Assembly (NCBI GenBank): GCA_910588135.1
Contig: CAJUOT010000021.1
Coordinates: forward strand, 1 to 25,214
DNA: 25,214 nucleotides
Direction of reading: 5' to 3'
Origin: an uncultured Oscillospiraceae bacterium
GTDB lineage: Bacteria > Bacillota > Clostridia > Oscillospirales > Oscillospiraceae
In this document: positions 13,940 to 21,476 of the stretch, one piece after another
How positions within the stretch are numbered: position 1 is the stretch's first letter
Layout: the number at the start of each line of letters is the position of its first letter
Program-made: the position numbers and the translations under genes
Notes under the pieces: generated by a model
Seen by the model: only the letters and a program-made list of their open reading frames with translations
Told to the model about the DNA's origin: nothing
Database searches by the model: none

Positions 13940-14764
13940 TTATTTTCCAAGCTCCGCCGTCCGCCGGTAAGCGGCCAGCACCGCGTTGATGGCCGCGGCG
14001 CGCAGGCCGCCCCGCTCCAGCTCGGCCACCCCGGCGATGGTGGAGCCGCCGGGGGAGCACACCTCATCCTTGAGCTGTCCGGGATGCCTGCCGCTCTCCA
14101 GCACCATGGCCGCCGCCCCCAGCACCGTCTGGGCGGCGTACTCCAGGGCCTGCTTTCGGGGCAGGCCCGCCGCCACGCCGCCGTCCGCCAGCGCCTCGAT
14201 ATAGGGATAGACAAAGGCGGGGCCGCACCCGGCCACGGCGGAAAACTGATCCATCAGCCCTTCGCTGATGGGCTCCACCCTGCCTGTGGCGGACAGGATT
14301 TCCCTGACCCCCTCCAGCACGGACTCGTCCACCCACTCCTCCATGGAGACCGCGGTCATCCCCCTGCCGATGGCCGCGCAGGTGTTGGGCATGATCCGCA
14401 CCAGGGGCACATCGTACCCCGCCCCGCTCAGCTGGGGGCGCATATCCTCAATCCGCAAACCGGCGGCCATGGACACCAGCACTTTGTCCTCTCCGGCGGC
14501 ATAGCGCTCCGCCAGCACCGGGGCCAGCGTATACAGCAGGGAGCACATCACCTGGGGCTTCACCCCCAGGAAAAGATACCCGGCTTCCCGGACGGCCTCC
14601 GCGTTGTCCCGCGCAAATGAGCAGCCCAGTTCCGCCGCCAGCGCCTCCGCTTTGCCGGGGGTGCGGTTGGCCACGACCACCTGGTCCGGGCCCACCGCCC
14701 GGCACGCCGCCCGGGCCAGCGCCCCGCCCATATTTCCCACGCCGATAAACGCCGCTTTTTTCAT
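13940..14764 (-). CDS. proC: Pyrroline-5-carboxylate reductase
   Basis: ProC makes L-proline from 1-pyrroline-5-carboxylate with NAD(P)H, the last step of proline synthesis. The 274-residue protein starts with the Rossmann motif GVGNMGG at about 8-14, then has RIMPNTCAAIGRGM (family RxMPNTP region, here with Cys in place of Pro) and the C-terminal GCGPAFVYPYIEALADGGVAAGL and SPGGSTIAGVAELE blocks that form the dimer domain and active site. The ATG at 14764 begins the Rossmann strand and has AGGGG just upstream. Proline genes proA and proB are not nearby. Confidence 0.95.
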   Translation of the reverse strand: MKKAAFIGVGNMGGALARAACRAVGPDQVVVANRTPGKAEALAAELGCSFARDNAEAVREAGYLFLGVKPQVMCSLLYTLAPVLAERYAAGEDKVLVSMAAGLRIEDMRPQLSGAGYDVPLVRIMPNTCAAIGRGMTAVSMEEWVDESVLEGVREILSATGRVEPISEGLMDQFSAVAGCGPAFVYPYIEALADGGVAAGLPRKQALEYAAQTVLGAAAMVLESGRHPGQLKDEVCSPGGSTIAGVAELERGGLRAAAINAVLAAYRRTAELGK

Positions 14765-14795
14765 CCTATCCCCTGCTTTCCAAAGCTTTGAACCA

Positions 14796-14824
14796 ATTAT
14801 AGCCTGTCCGCCCCAGATCTGCAA
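14796..14824 (-). promoter_or_regulatory. Sigma-A promoter of proC
   Basis: The minus strand shows TTGCAG (14819-14824), a 17-base spacer and a perfect TATAAT (14796-14801). Confidence 0.75.
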
Positions 14825-14831
14825 GTTGAAA

Positions 14832-14860
14832 TTGACAAGCGGGGGAAATTTCGGTAAAAT
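14832..14860 (+). promoter_or_regulatory. Strong sigma-A promoter of the 74-residue protein gene
   Basis: A perfect TTGACA (14832-14837), a 17-base spacer and TAAAAT (14855-14860). It lies back to back with the proC promoter, so the two -35 boxes are only seven bases apart. Confidence 0.85.
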
Positions 14861-14889
14861 AGGTCGCAAACAAAAAGGAGGTACATCCC

Positions 14890-15114
14890 ATGGACATCAA
14901 AAAGACCATTGAGGACATCGTGGACAAGCTCAAGAGCGACGACGGCCTGAAAAAGCAGTTCCTCAGCGACCCCACCGGGGCGCTGGAGAAGCTCACCGGC
15001 ATCGACCTGCCCACCGACCAGCTGGACGCGGTGGTGAGCGGCGTCAAGGCCAAGCTCACCGCCGACAACATCGGCGACGCGGTAAAGGGCCTGGGCGGCC
15101 TGTTCAAGAAGTGA
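14890..15114 (+). CDS. Small conserved-looking protein of unknown function, 74 residues
   Basis: The product is a lysine- and aspartate-rich, mostly helical small protein with no signal peptide. The central stretch, FLSDPTGALEKLTGIDLP followed by a helix with VVSGVKAKL, has the DP...G-DLP layout that recalls Nif11-like leader domains of peptide natural products, but no core peptide or modification genes are near. It ends in GLGGLFKK. The signals around it are very strong: consensus promoter, AAAAGGAGGT before the ATG and a perfect terminator two bases after the stop, which suggests abundant expression. I recall similar unnamed proteins in other clostridia but cannot give a function. Confidence 0.85.
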   Translation: MDIKKTIEDIVDKLKSDDGLKKQFLSDPTGALEKLTGIDLPTDQLDAVVSGVKAKLTADNIGDAVKGLGGLFKK

Positions 15115-15115
15115 G

Positions 15116-15150
15116 AAAAGCCCCCGCTGAGCTCAGCGGGGGCTTTTTCA
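15116..15150 (+). terminator. Intrinsic terminator of the 74-residue protein gene
   Basis: A perfect palindromic stem (15116-15131 with 15132-15147) has four A-T pairs at its base, and five Ts follow the GC part. It starts right after the stop codon and may also stop transcripts coming from leuA. Confidence 0.9.
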
Positions 15151-15151
15151 C

Positions 15152-15168
15152 GGGTCTGCCCTCACGCC
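15152..15168. repeat. Direct repeat, left copy (17 bases)
   Basis: GGGTCTGCCCTCACGCC here is identical to 15286-15302, which holds the leuA stop codon. Together they flank a foldback element. Confidence 0.85.
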
Positions 15169-15187
15169 TGTTGTAACGCTCGGGTTG

Positions 15188-15290
15188 GACCCATAACGGG
15201 CCGGCTTCCCTCCGACTCGGACAAAACCCAGTCCCACCGCGTGGGCCTTGGGCTTTTGTCCTCGCTCCGGTCCATCCGGCCCTATGGGTC
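15188..15290. repeat. Long foldback (imperfect palindrome) downstream of leuA
   Basis: Outer arms GACCCATA (15188-15195) and TATGGGTC (15283-15290), then GGGCCGG with CCGGCCC, then GGACAAAA with TTTTGTCC and CCCAC with GTGGG, fold into one hairpin of about 100 bases with small bulges. It resembles a miniature inverted-repeat element or a structured 3' untranslated region of leuA. No coding potential is seen in it. Confidence 0.75.
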
Positions 15291-15302
15291 TGCCCTCACG
15301 CC
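15286..15302. repeat. Direct repeat, right copy (17 bases), covering the leuA stop
   Basis: This is identical to 15152-15168. It spans the leuA stop codon (15296-15298) and the outer right end of the foldback. Confidence 0.85.
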
Positions 15303-16990
15303 AGGGAGCGGTTGATGGCGCACAAAATTGCCCGCAGGGACGCCCGGTTGATGTTGTGGCTCTTGCCCACGCCGAACACGTCCTTCCCCTGGGGGTCTTT
15401 CAGGTGGATATAGCACACCGCCTGGGTGTCCGAGCCGGAGGATATGGCGTGCTCTTTGTAGTCCACAAACTGATATCCCTCGATGTGCCCCTTCGGCAGG
15501 TCGTGGAGGGCATTGAAGAACGCGTCGATGGGCCCGTTGCCCTGGCCGTATGCCTCCATCACGTGCCCCTGGTAGCCCACCTGGCCCACAAAGGCCACCC
15601 GGCTGACATCGCCGTGGCGGGAATCCTCATGGAAGGAGTGGCGTTCCAGCTGGTAGGTCTTGGGGACGGACAGGTACTCCTGGTCGAACAGGGCGAAAAT
15701 TTGGTCGGGCTTCAGCTCCTTGCCCACCCGGTCGCTTTCCCTCTGCACCACCGCGCCGAACTCGGCGTGCATGGCTTTCGGCAGGTCATAGCCAAAGTTC
15801 TGCATCATCACGAACGCGGCCCCGCCCTTGCCCGACTGGGAGTTGATGCGGATGATGGGCTCGTACTGCCGCCCCACGTCGGCGGGGTCGATGGGCAGGT
15901 AGGGCACCTCCCACCGGTCGGTGCCGCTCTCGTTCATGTAGTGCACGCCCTTGTTGATGGCGTCCTGGTGGCTGCCGGAGAAGGCGGTGAACACCAGCTC
16001 CCCCGCATAGGGCTGGCGCTCTCCCACCTTCATTTTCGTGCACCGCTCGTACATATCCCGGATCTTGTTGATATCGTGGAAGTCCAGCCCCGGGTCCACC
16101 CCCTGGGTCCACATATTCATGGCCAGCGTCACCATGTCCACGTTTCCGGTGCGCTCGCCGTTGCCGAACAAGGTGGCCTCCACCCGCTCCGCCCCCGCCA
16201 GCAGGCCCAGCTCGGTGGTGGCAACCCCGGTGCCCCGGTCGTTGTGGGGGTGGAGAGAAATGACCGCCCGCTCCCGGCCGGGGAGCTTCCGGATGAAATA
16301 CTCCATCATGTCGGCAAACTGGTTGGGCAGGCAGTTCTCCACCGTGGTGGGCAGGTTGAGGATCACCTTGTTGTCCGCCGCGGCGTGGAGGTGGTCCAAC
16401 ACCGCCGCGCAAATCTCCACAGCGTAGTCCATCTCGGTGCCCATGAACGATTCCGGAGAGTATTCATAGCGCAGGTTCATACCCTGGGCAATCACCGGCT
16501 GGGCCATCTCGTAGATCAGGTCCGCCGCGTCGGTGGCGATCTTGGTGATGCCGCTCATGTCCATGTGAAACACCACCTTGCGCTGGAGGGTGGAGGTGGA
16601 GTTGTAGAAGTGCAGGATGACGTTTTTGGCCCCCCGGATAGCCTCGAAGGTCTTGCGGATCAGGTGCTCCCGGGCCTGCACCAGCACCTGGATGGTGACG
16701 TCGTCTGGGATATGGCCGCCCTCGATGAGCTCCCGGCAGATCTCGTACTCCGTCTCGGAGGCGGAGGGGAAGCCGATCTCAATCTCCTTCACGCCGATGT
16801 CCACCAGGGTGTGGAAGTACTCCAGCTTCTCCTCCAGATTCATGGGGTCGATGAGGGCCTGGTTGCCATCCCGCAGGTCCACCGAACACCAGACGGGGGC
16901 CTTTTTGATGGTATTGTCCGGCCAGGTGCGTCCTTCGATGGACTGGGGGGTGAAGGGGATGTACTTTTCAAATCCGGGCTTCAAATTCAT
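15296..16990 (-). CDS. leuA: 2-isopropylmalate synthase
   Basis: LeuA joins acetyl-CoA and 2-oxoisovalerate, the first committed step of leucine synthesis. The 564-residue protein opens with the NLKPGFEKYIPF segment of the longer LeuA type. It has the HMGL-like catalytic RDGNQ at 40-44, the metal-binding HPHND at 247-251 with Glu/Gly GNGERTGN in the next block, and a C-terminal LeuA allosteric domain (about 430-564) that binds leucine. The ATG at 16990 follows AAGGAGG with an eight-base spacer. No leuB, leuC or leuD is present in the window. A T-box leader with a CUG specifier controls it, so leucine acts both on the message, through uncharged tRNA, and probably on the enzyme. Confidence 0.97.
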   Translation of the reverse strand: MNLKPGFEKYIPFTPQSIEGRTWPDNTIKKAPVWCSVDLRDGNQALIDPMNLEEKLEYFHTLVDIGVKEIEIGFPSASETEYEICRELIEGGHIPDDVTIQVLVQAREHLIRKTFEAIRGAKNVILHFYNSTSTLQRKVVFHMDMSGITKIATDAADLIYEMAQPVIAQGMNLRYEYSPESFMGTEMDYAVEICAAVLDHLHAAADNKVILNLPTTVENCLPNQFADMMEYFIRKLPGRERAVISLHPHNDRGTGVATTELGLLAGAERVEATLFGNGERTGNVDMVTLAMNMWTQGVDPGLDFHDINKIRDMYERCTKMKVGERQPYAGELVFTAFSGSHQDAINKGVHYMNESGTDRWEVPYLPIDPADVGRQYEPIIRINSQSGKGGAAFVMMQNFGYDLPKAMHAEFGAVVQRESDRVGKELKPDQIFALFDQEYLSVPKTYQLERHSFHEDSRHGDVSRVAFVGQVGYQGHVMEAYGQGNGPIDAFFNALHDLPKGHIEGYQFVDYKEHAISSGSDTQAVCYIHLKDPQGKDVFGVGKSHNINRASLRAILCAINRSLA

Positions 16991-17027
16991 GGCTGCTTCC
17001 TCCTTTTGGATTTGTGCGGGGGAAATG

Positions 17028-17058
17028 AAAAACGCCCCCGACAATGATGTCAGGGGCG
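17028..17058 (-). terminator. T-box terminator in the leuA leader
   Basis: An 11-base stem with one mismatch (17033-17043 with 17048-17058) is followed on the minus strand by five Ts. It is the default-off structure of the T-box, 38 bases before the leuA ATG. Confidence 0.92.
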
Positions 17059-17340
17059 AAAGTAATGCTGTCACGCTGCGCCTGCTCACGACGCACGGCT
17101 GCGCGCTTCTTCCGCGGTACCACCCTAATTCCGCGCACGGTCACCCGATGCGCGCTCTCGGCCTCCAGCAAGGCCGTGACCTGTAACGGGGTCTCCCGTC
17201 CAATCCTACTTGCCCGATGTGTTCAGATTGGCGGCTCCGGGGCCAGTATCCACGCGGCACCCCGCGCCGGCTCGCACCAGCCGCCGGCTCTCTGAGCGGG
17301 GGACGGGCCGCGTCTTGTTCCCATCCACGCCTTTTGCTTG
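17059..17340 (-). promoter_or_regulatory. T-box leader of leuA, leucine type
   Basis: The minus strand has the T-box sequence AGGGUGGUACCGCG (17113-17126), which binds the acceptor end of uncharged tRNA. Stem I is long and GC-rich with an AGAGAG bulge (17288-17293). A candidate specifier CUG (Leu) sits at 17244-17246 in GAUACUGG. The AAGUAGG segment between the stems is also typical. Uncharged tRNA-Leu would stabilise the antiterminator and let leuA be read. The specifier position is by analogy, but the T-box itself is certain. Confidence 0.95.
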
Positions 17341-17346
17341 GTGGGT

Positions 17347-17376
17347 ATTATACCGTAGGCGCGTGGGAATTGTCAA
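17347..17376 (-). promoter_or_regulatory. Consensus sigma-A promoter of the leuA leader
   Basis: The minus strand shows a perfect TTGACA (17371-17376), an 18-base spacer and a perfect TATAAT (17347-17352). The region from here to 17501 has no recognisable gene or terminator. Confidence 0.88.
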
Positions 17377-17501
17377 GGGGCAGTTTTTGCCGACGCAGCC
17401 GTTCCTCCGCGTCCCTCTGCCGTCCGCCCGCCCCGCACAGGGAGCGGAACCGACGCCGCTGTTCTATTTGCAAAATGCCCTTTGCCGCGCAGGCAGCCAT
17501 G

Positions 17502-18776
17502 TCAAAAGTCGGCCAGCGTGATGGTCCGCCCCCCGTCCTGCCGGGATGCCTCGGCGGCCAGGGCCATCACATGGCTCTCCACAGAGGCGTCTATGCCGGT
17601 GAGGCCGTCGCCGCCGCCGGAGGCGATGAGCTTGCAGAAGCTGGCCATCAGGCCGAAGTCGCCGCCGCCGTGGCCGGAATACCGGCCACCGGCCTCCTGC
17701 AGGTCGATGACCTGTTCCGGCTGACCGAACCGGCGCAGATGCAGGGTGTTTTGCGCCATGTCCCCTTCCACCTCGCCCAGGGTGCCCGTCACTTTAATGG
17801 TGCGGTGGCAGCTCTGGGTGAAGGCGGTCATGGTAAAGGTGGCGTGGATGTTGCCGGCAAATTCCAGGTTTACCGTCTGGTGGTCCACCACGTCGTTGTC
17901 ACAGTGGAATACGCACCGGCCATAGGGCCCCGTGCGCAGGGCTTCCCAGATCTTCTCCTCGGTGGGTTCACTGGCCAGCACGCCGCAGGGCCAGCCCTTT
18001 CCGCGCCCGCGCACGCCGGTGTCAAGACTGGTGATGTAGATTTTCTCCGCGTCATAGGGGCAGGAGTCCTTGCACGCGCAGCCGTCCAGGCAGCGCAGAG
18101 CCGCCCCCTCTGGCGCCCGGTCGGCCTTGAAATAGTCCAGGGAGCCGAAGCTCTGCACCTTCAGGCAGGGTTCCCCGGCCAGCCAGCGCAGGATATCCAT
18201 GTCATGGCAGCTTTTTTGAAGGATCATGGGGCTGGTCTCGTCCGACCGGCGCCAGTTCCCCCGGACAAAGCTGTGGGCCTGATGCCAGTAAGCCACGTGC
18301 TCCGTGGCGTCGATGGTCTCGATCTTCCCGATGTCCCCCCGGCGCAAAAGGGATTCCAGGGCAGCGTAGAACCGGGTATACCGCAGCACATGGCACACCA
18401 CCACCACCCGCCCGGTCTCATGGGCCTTTTCCCGGAGGGCGCGGCACTCCCCCAGGCTGGGAGAGATGGGCTTCTCCAGCAGCACGTGATAGCCCTTGTC
18501 CAGGGCGGTCAGGGCGGCGGAAACGTGCTGCCGGTCCTGGGTGGAGACGATCATCACGTCGGCCAGTTTTGGCTGGGCCAGCAGCGCCTGGTCCGAGGGA
18601 TAGCAGCGCTCCGCGGGCACGCCGAAACGCTCCCGGAGCATGGCGAGCCGCTCGGGGCGGATGTCCGCCCCGGCGACGATCTTCATCTCGTCCGGGTGCT
18701 GCTCCTGATAGGGGGCATAAGCCTCCAGCCCCCGGGCGCCGCAGCCGCAGACGGCAAAGGTGACAGGCTGTGACAT
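17502..18776 (-). CDS. Gfo/Idh/MocA family oxidoreductase
   Basis: Members use NAD(P) to oxidise or reduce sugars and related molecules; the substrate is not clear here. The 424-residue protein has a Rossmann GCGARG near 11-16, the family EKPIS at 101-105 that contacts the cofactor and substrate, and SCHDMDIL at 189-196 with the catalytic-type His and Asp. A run of four cysteines (229, 233, 235, 239; CLDGCACKDSCPY) in the C-terminal domain suggests a zinc site, as in one group of clostridial relatives. The ATG at 18776 has AAAGGAG nine bases upstream. It is a single gene, with no transporter or sugar pathway beside it. Confidence 0.9.
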   Translation of the reverse strand: MSQPVTFAVCGCGARGLEAYAPYQEQHPDEMKIVAGADIRPERLAMLRERFGVPAERCYPSDQALLAQPKLADVMIVSTQDRQHVSAALTALDKGYHVLLEKPISPSLGECRALREKAHETGRVVVVCHVLRYTRFYAALESLLRRGDIGKIETIDATEHVAYWHQAHSFVRGNWRRSDETSPMILQKSCHDMDILRWLAGEPCLKVQSFGSLDYFKADRAPEGAALRCLDGCACKDSCPYDAEKIYITSLDTGVRGRGKGWPCGVLASEPTEEKIWEALRTGPYGRCVFHCDNDVVDHQTVNLEFAGNIHATFTMTAFTQSCHRTIKVTGTLGEVEGDMAQNTLHLRRFGQPEQVIDLQEAGGRYSGHGGGDFGLMASFCKLIASGGGDGLTGIDASVESHVMALAAEASRQDGGRTITLADF

Positions 18777-19131
18777 AGGGTTTCGCTCCTTTCCGGTTCA
18801 CCGGGCCGAAACATCCCGGCTGCGCCCCACGGCCTCATAAACGCGGGGCATCTTGATGGGGCCGGCACAATCCCGCCCCGTTCCGCCGTCCCGGCCAAGG
18901 GCCGCGGGGCAAAGGGGCGTAACGCGAATATGCAGTGGCCGCCGTGTGGTTATTGTACCATGAATTCTTCCGTGCCGCAAGGCTCAGCGGCGCCCAAATA
19001 TCAAGTTTCGGCTGACGCAGACTTCAGGGGCGGGCTGAATTTACACACCGAATGTTACCATTACGCGCGCCCGTATCGCATACACGGGAAGCCTCCCCCC
19101 TTGGAGCCAACGGGATGCAGTCAGAAAACGG
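18777..19131. other. Gene-free stretch upstream of the oxidoreductase
   Basis: No open frame with a credible start and ribosome site was found on either strand. A possible minus-strand promoter lies at 18952-18980 (TTGCGG, 17 bases, TACAAT), giving the oxidoreductase gene a leader of about 170 bases with GC-rich inverted segments near 18870-18915. Nothing else is recognised. Confidence 0.5.
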
Positions 19132-19180
19132 CCCTGCCTGACCCAGACAATTGACAACAATTTGTCTGGGTCAGGCAGGG
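19132..19180. terminator. Strong hairpin terminator after the two-gene cassette
   Basis: A 19-base perfect stem (19132-19150 with 19162-19180) encloses an 11-base loop. It starts 18 bases past the minus-strand stop at 19198. A TTTT run follows on the minus strand, and a weaker C/T-rich run then six Ts on the plus. Confidence 0.75.
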
Positions 19181-19197
19181 TTGTTCCGTCCTCTTTT

Positions 19198-19773
19198 TTA
19201 TACGACGATCGGTATGAAAAGCAGGTTGTGGCTGTGTGCGCCGCCGCTAAAGGCGCCGGCCATCTGGCCGTTTACCCAGCCGCCGCGCGTCCCCGCGATG
19301 TAATTGCGCTGTGACATATGGGGGAAGCACCAGACATCGTTATAAGACACGCTGGGTCCCAGCGGCGAATAATCCCCGGTGCTTATGCTGAGCGAACCCA
19401 GATTATTGGCGCCAATCCATTCGTCCGTGTCCCGGATCAGCATGGAATGCTGTAACTGCGGATTGTTCGGGGTGAGGTCAAAAAACAAAACCAAGCTGGG
19501 GGCGGCTGCGTTCATGCAGTTATTTTGCAGCAGGGGCGTCATTTGCCCCGAGCGGCCCATCGCCGTATACAGGTTCCGGAGGGGTCCCGGCTGATTCGGC
19601 TGCGCTGCCTGGAGCTGCGCCGCCCAAGGCCTGATGGCAGGCGATATGTGGCCGGAGTATTTTGTGAGCAAAATCTGTGTCACGGTCAGCGAGAAAACAT
19701 GGCAGTTTGAAAAACTTCCGGTTGCCATGTCCGTGTGAAACCGGCCCCCCGCAAAATCAATATTCAGGCTCAT
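19198..19773 (-). CDS. Hypothetical protein, 191 residues, second gene of a low-GC cassette
   Basis: I do not recognise this protein. It has no signal peptide and no clear membrane helix. One pattern suggests, but does not show, a papain-like cysteine hydrolase: a Cys at 24 at the start of a hydrophobic helix (NCHVFSLTVTQILL), then HSMLI with His at 109, then WIGANN with Asn at 123-124. The C-terminal part is rich in Gly and aromatic residues, with His at 180 and 182 in GGAHSHN. Its ATG lies inside the end of the 470-residue gene upstream (four-base overlap), so the two are translated together and probably act together. Base composition is less GC-rich than in neighbouring housekeeping genes. 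Confidence 0.8.
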   Translation of the reverse strand: MSLNIDFAGGRFHTDMATGSFSNCHVFSLTVTQILLTKYSGHISPAIRPWAAQLQAAQPNQPGPLRNLYTAMGRSGQMTPLLQNNCMNAAAPSLVLFFDLTPNNPQLQHSMLIRDTDEWIGANNLGSLSISTGDYSPLGPSVSYNDVWCFPHMSQRNYIAGTRGGWVNGQMAGAFSGGAHSHNLLFIPIVV

Positions 19774-21182
19774 AGCACTTCCTCCTCACAAATACCCATT
19801 TTGTGATTTATGGCGCGGGTCGTCATGCGCTCAAGCTGCGTGGGCTCCTGGGCCCGCGCAGTTTGAGCGCGCAGCACCGCCTCATCCGCCGCGGACTGGG
19901 GAAACGCCGGCGACATAACGGTGCTGATGACGCCGATGATCTGCGGCTTCGTGCCGATCTGGATTTTGCCCGAGGCGGTAAACCCGGCCTTTTTCTCGTC
20001 CTCCGACACATCGGAGACAGAGGTGTCGTTGCCAAGAGAAAACGGCCCGTAGGACACCTTCGCGTGTGCGGACCACTCGCTAGCCTCCTTTACATACTCC
20101 GTTTCCGACGCTGAAAAATTGTTATATACATTGATCTCCTTGGCGATAATCAGCGCGGTCGGCAGAAGCGGGAAAGAGCAGTCCCTGCCGCTGCTCAGAG
20201 AGCCTGAACAGATGCCGTGCTTGGAAATCCCACGTATGTACACATTGGGATAGTCAAGCAGGCCGCCGTTGAACCACTCCCGCAGAATGTCCACGCGAGC
20301 GATCTTGAACTGCATGCCGAACTCCTCTACTTTAGATTCGTTGCGAACCTTTTCCAAATCCTTCTTGTACTGTCCCGAAGCGCTGCCGCGCCAAAGTCCC
20401 GCCGAAAAACTCGCGCTGAAGCTGGAATCGACGGAGGATACGTCCTTGTGGACATGATCTTCAGTTTCCTTCTCATGCACGGTCACGGTTTCCCATGAAA
20501 GGGAATCAGGTTTGGTTGACCACGCCGCAGGGGCAAATCTTGTCACCATACCGGCGGCGGTCTGGTTGATTTGGTATTCAAAAATGGCATTGCTGAACAC
20601 CGAGGAAGGGGTGAACGCGCGGTATTTGGTCATGATCTCAAGGGCCTGGTCGATCTTGGCGCGCCCGGATGCCACCCAGTTCTGAAGGGCGATCTGAACC
20701 TCATTCCGCAGTTCTTGGACGCGGGATTTGTCGGGGTTGTCCCGGTTGCACTCCGTCAGATATGCGTTTTGGGCCGTCTGGTATGCCCGCTGCTTTTCAA
20801 GATACGCATAATAGGCCGGCGTGTATTTCCCGTTGACGAACAGAAGCGCCTGGGCGGCGTTATATTGCTTTTGCAGCTGCTCTGCCTTGGGGTCATCGTC
20901 CGGGGTCACCGCGCTGAGTATCTTTTGGTATTCCAGCGACACCTTTTTTCCAGAATCCACATAGTTTTTTGAAACCGTGGGAATCCGGTCCACAAGCTGG
21001 TTGAGAAGCTGCTCGCCGCTGAAGGTAGACGGGTCCATGCTGTCGTCAAGGGTAATCCCCGGAAGCATCAGGCTCAAAAACTTGGTGGAGGGTTCGTCCT
21101 CATCAAGGGAACTGGGTATCAGGAGGTTATAGAGGTTTGCGAATACTTTTTCCATCAACTGGCCGCTGTCTTTTTTGTCCAT
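19770..21182 (-). CDS. Hypothetical protein, 470 residues, first gene of a low-GC cassette
   Basis: I cannot name a family with confidence. There is no signal peptide. Residues about 75-190 are helical and charged, possibly coiled coil. Two stretches alternate small polar and hydrophobic residues, one near 250-272 (SSVDSSFSASFSAGLW) and one near 370-395 (HAKVSYGPFSLGNDTSVSD), as in the membrane-spanning beta-hairpins of pore-forming proteins. The segments REWFNGGLLDYPNVYIRG and LLPTALIIAKEINV lie between them. The ATG at 21182 was preferred; a TTG two codons upstream is also possible, and AAAGGGG lies before both. No convincing promoter was found. It overlaps the 191-residue gene by four bases. 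Lower GC (26 of 60 at 20101-20160) suggests transfer. Confidence 0.82.
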   Translation of the reverse strand: MDKKDSGQLMEKVFANLYNLLIPSSLDEDEPSTKFLSLMLPGITLDDSMDPSTFSGEQLLNQLVDRIPTVSKNYVDSGKKVSLEYQKILSAVTPDDDPKAEQLQKQYNAAQALLFVNGKYTPAYYAYLEKQRAYQTAQNAYLTECNRDNPDKSRVQELRNEVQIALQNWVASGRAKIDQALEIMTKYRAFTPSSVFSNAIFEYQINQTAAGMVTRFAPAAWSTKPDSLSWETVTVHEKETEDHVHKDVSSVDSSFSASFSAGLWRGSASGQYKKDLEKVRNESKVEEFGMQFKIARVDILREWFNGGLLDYPNVYIRGISKHGICSGSLSSGRDCSFPLLPTALIIAKEINVYNNFSASETEYVKEASEWSAHAKVSYGPFSLGNDTSVSDVSEDEKKAGFTASGKIQIGTKPQIIGVISTVMSPAFPQSAADEAVLRAQTARAQEPTQLERMTTRAINHKMGICEEEVL

Positions 21183-21476
21183 GGTCAAATAAGCCCCTTT
21201 CTATCATACTAGTCAATTCTTATGCCGGGTCACTCATTTTTAGACGTCTTTTATTCACCATACGCACCGTTTTTCACCAAGATAAGGAAGCGTCCATAAC
21301 GGCCTTCTTTTCCCCTCTGCTATCCTGTCCGGCAAATGGCACCCGGAGCCAGGCTTGCAGCCTGGGATTCCGCCATTCTGCCGGCCACGATGCCATAGGC
21401 TTTCTTCTCCCGCTGCATCGGGGGCTGCCTGTCCTCCCTTTTTGCTGGGGCGGTTCCGTCCCGCGGGGGCCGCCCC
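21183..21476. other. Gene-free stretch between the cassette and cutC
   Basis: About 290 bases hold no supported gene. They contain the ribosome site of the cassette at one end, AT-rich sequence to about 21300, and a foldback at 21329-21384. A GGGGCGG/CCGCCCC inverted repeat after the cutC stop has no T-run. Confidence 0.5.
21329..21384. repeat. Foldback element downstream of cutC
   Basis: Arms CCGGCA/TGCCGG, AATGGC/GCCATT, CGGA/TCCG and CCAGGC/GCCTGG nest around a TTGCA centre, forming a 56-base imperfect hairpin. No T-run follows on either side, so it is not a normal terminator. Confidence 0.65.

Noticed and set aside
15248..17047. 599-codon plus-strand frame opposite leuA
   Set aside because: It is a shadow of leuA with no own ribosome site or domain.
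19132..19180. TTGACA in the loop of the hairpin as a promoter -35 box
   Set aside because: No -10 box at a suitable distance; the sequence is best read as a terminator loop.
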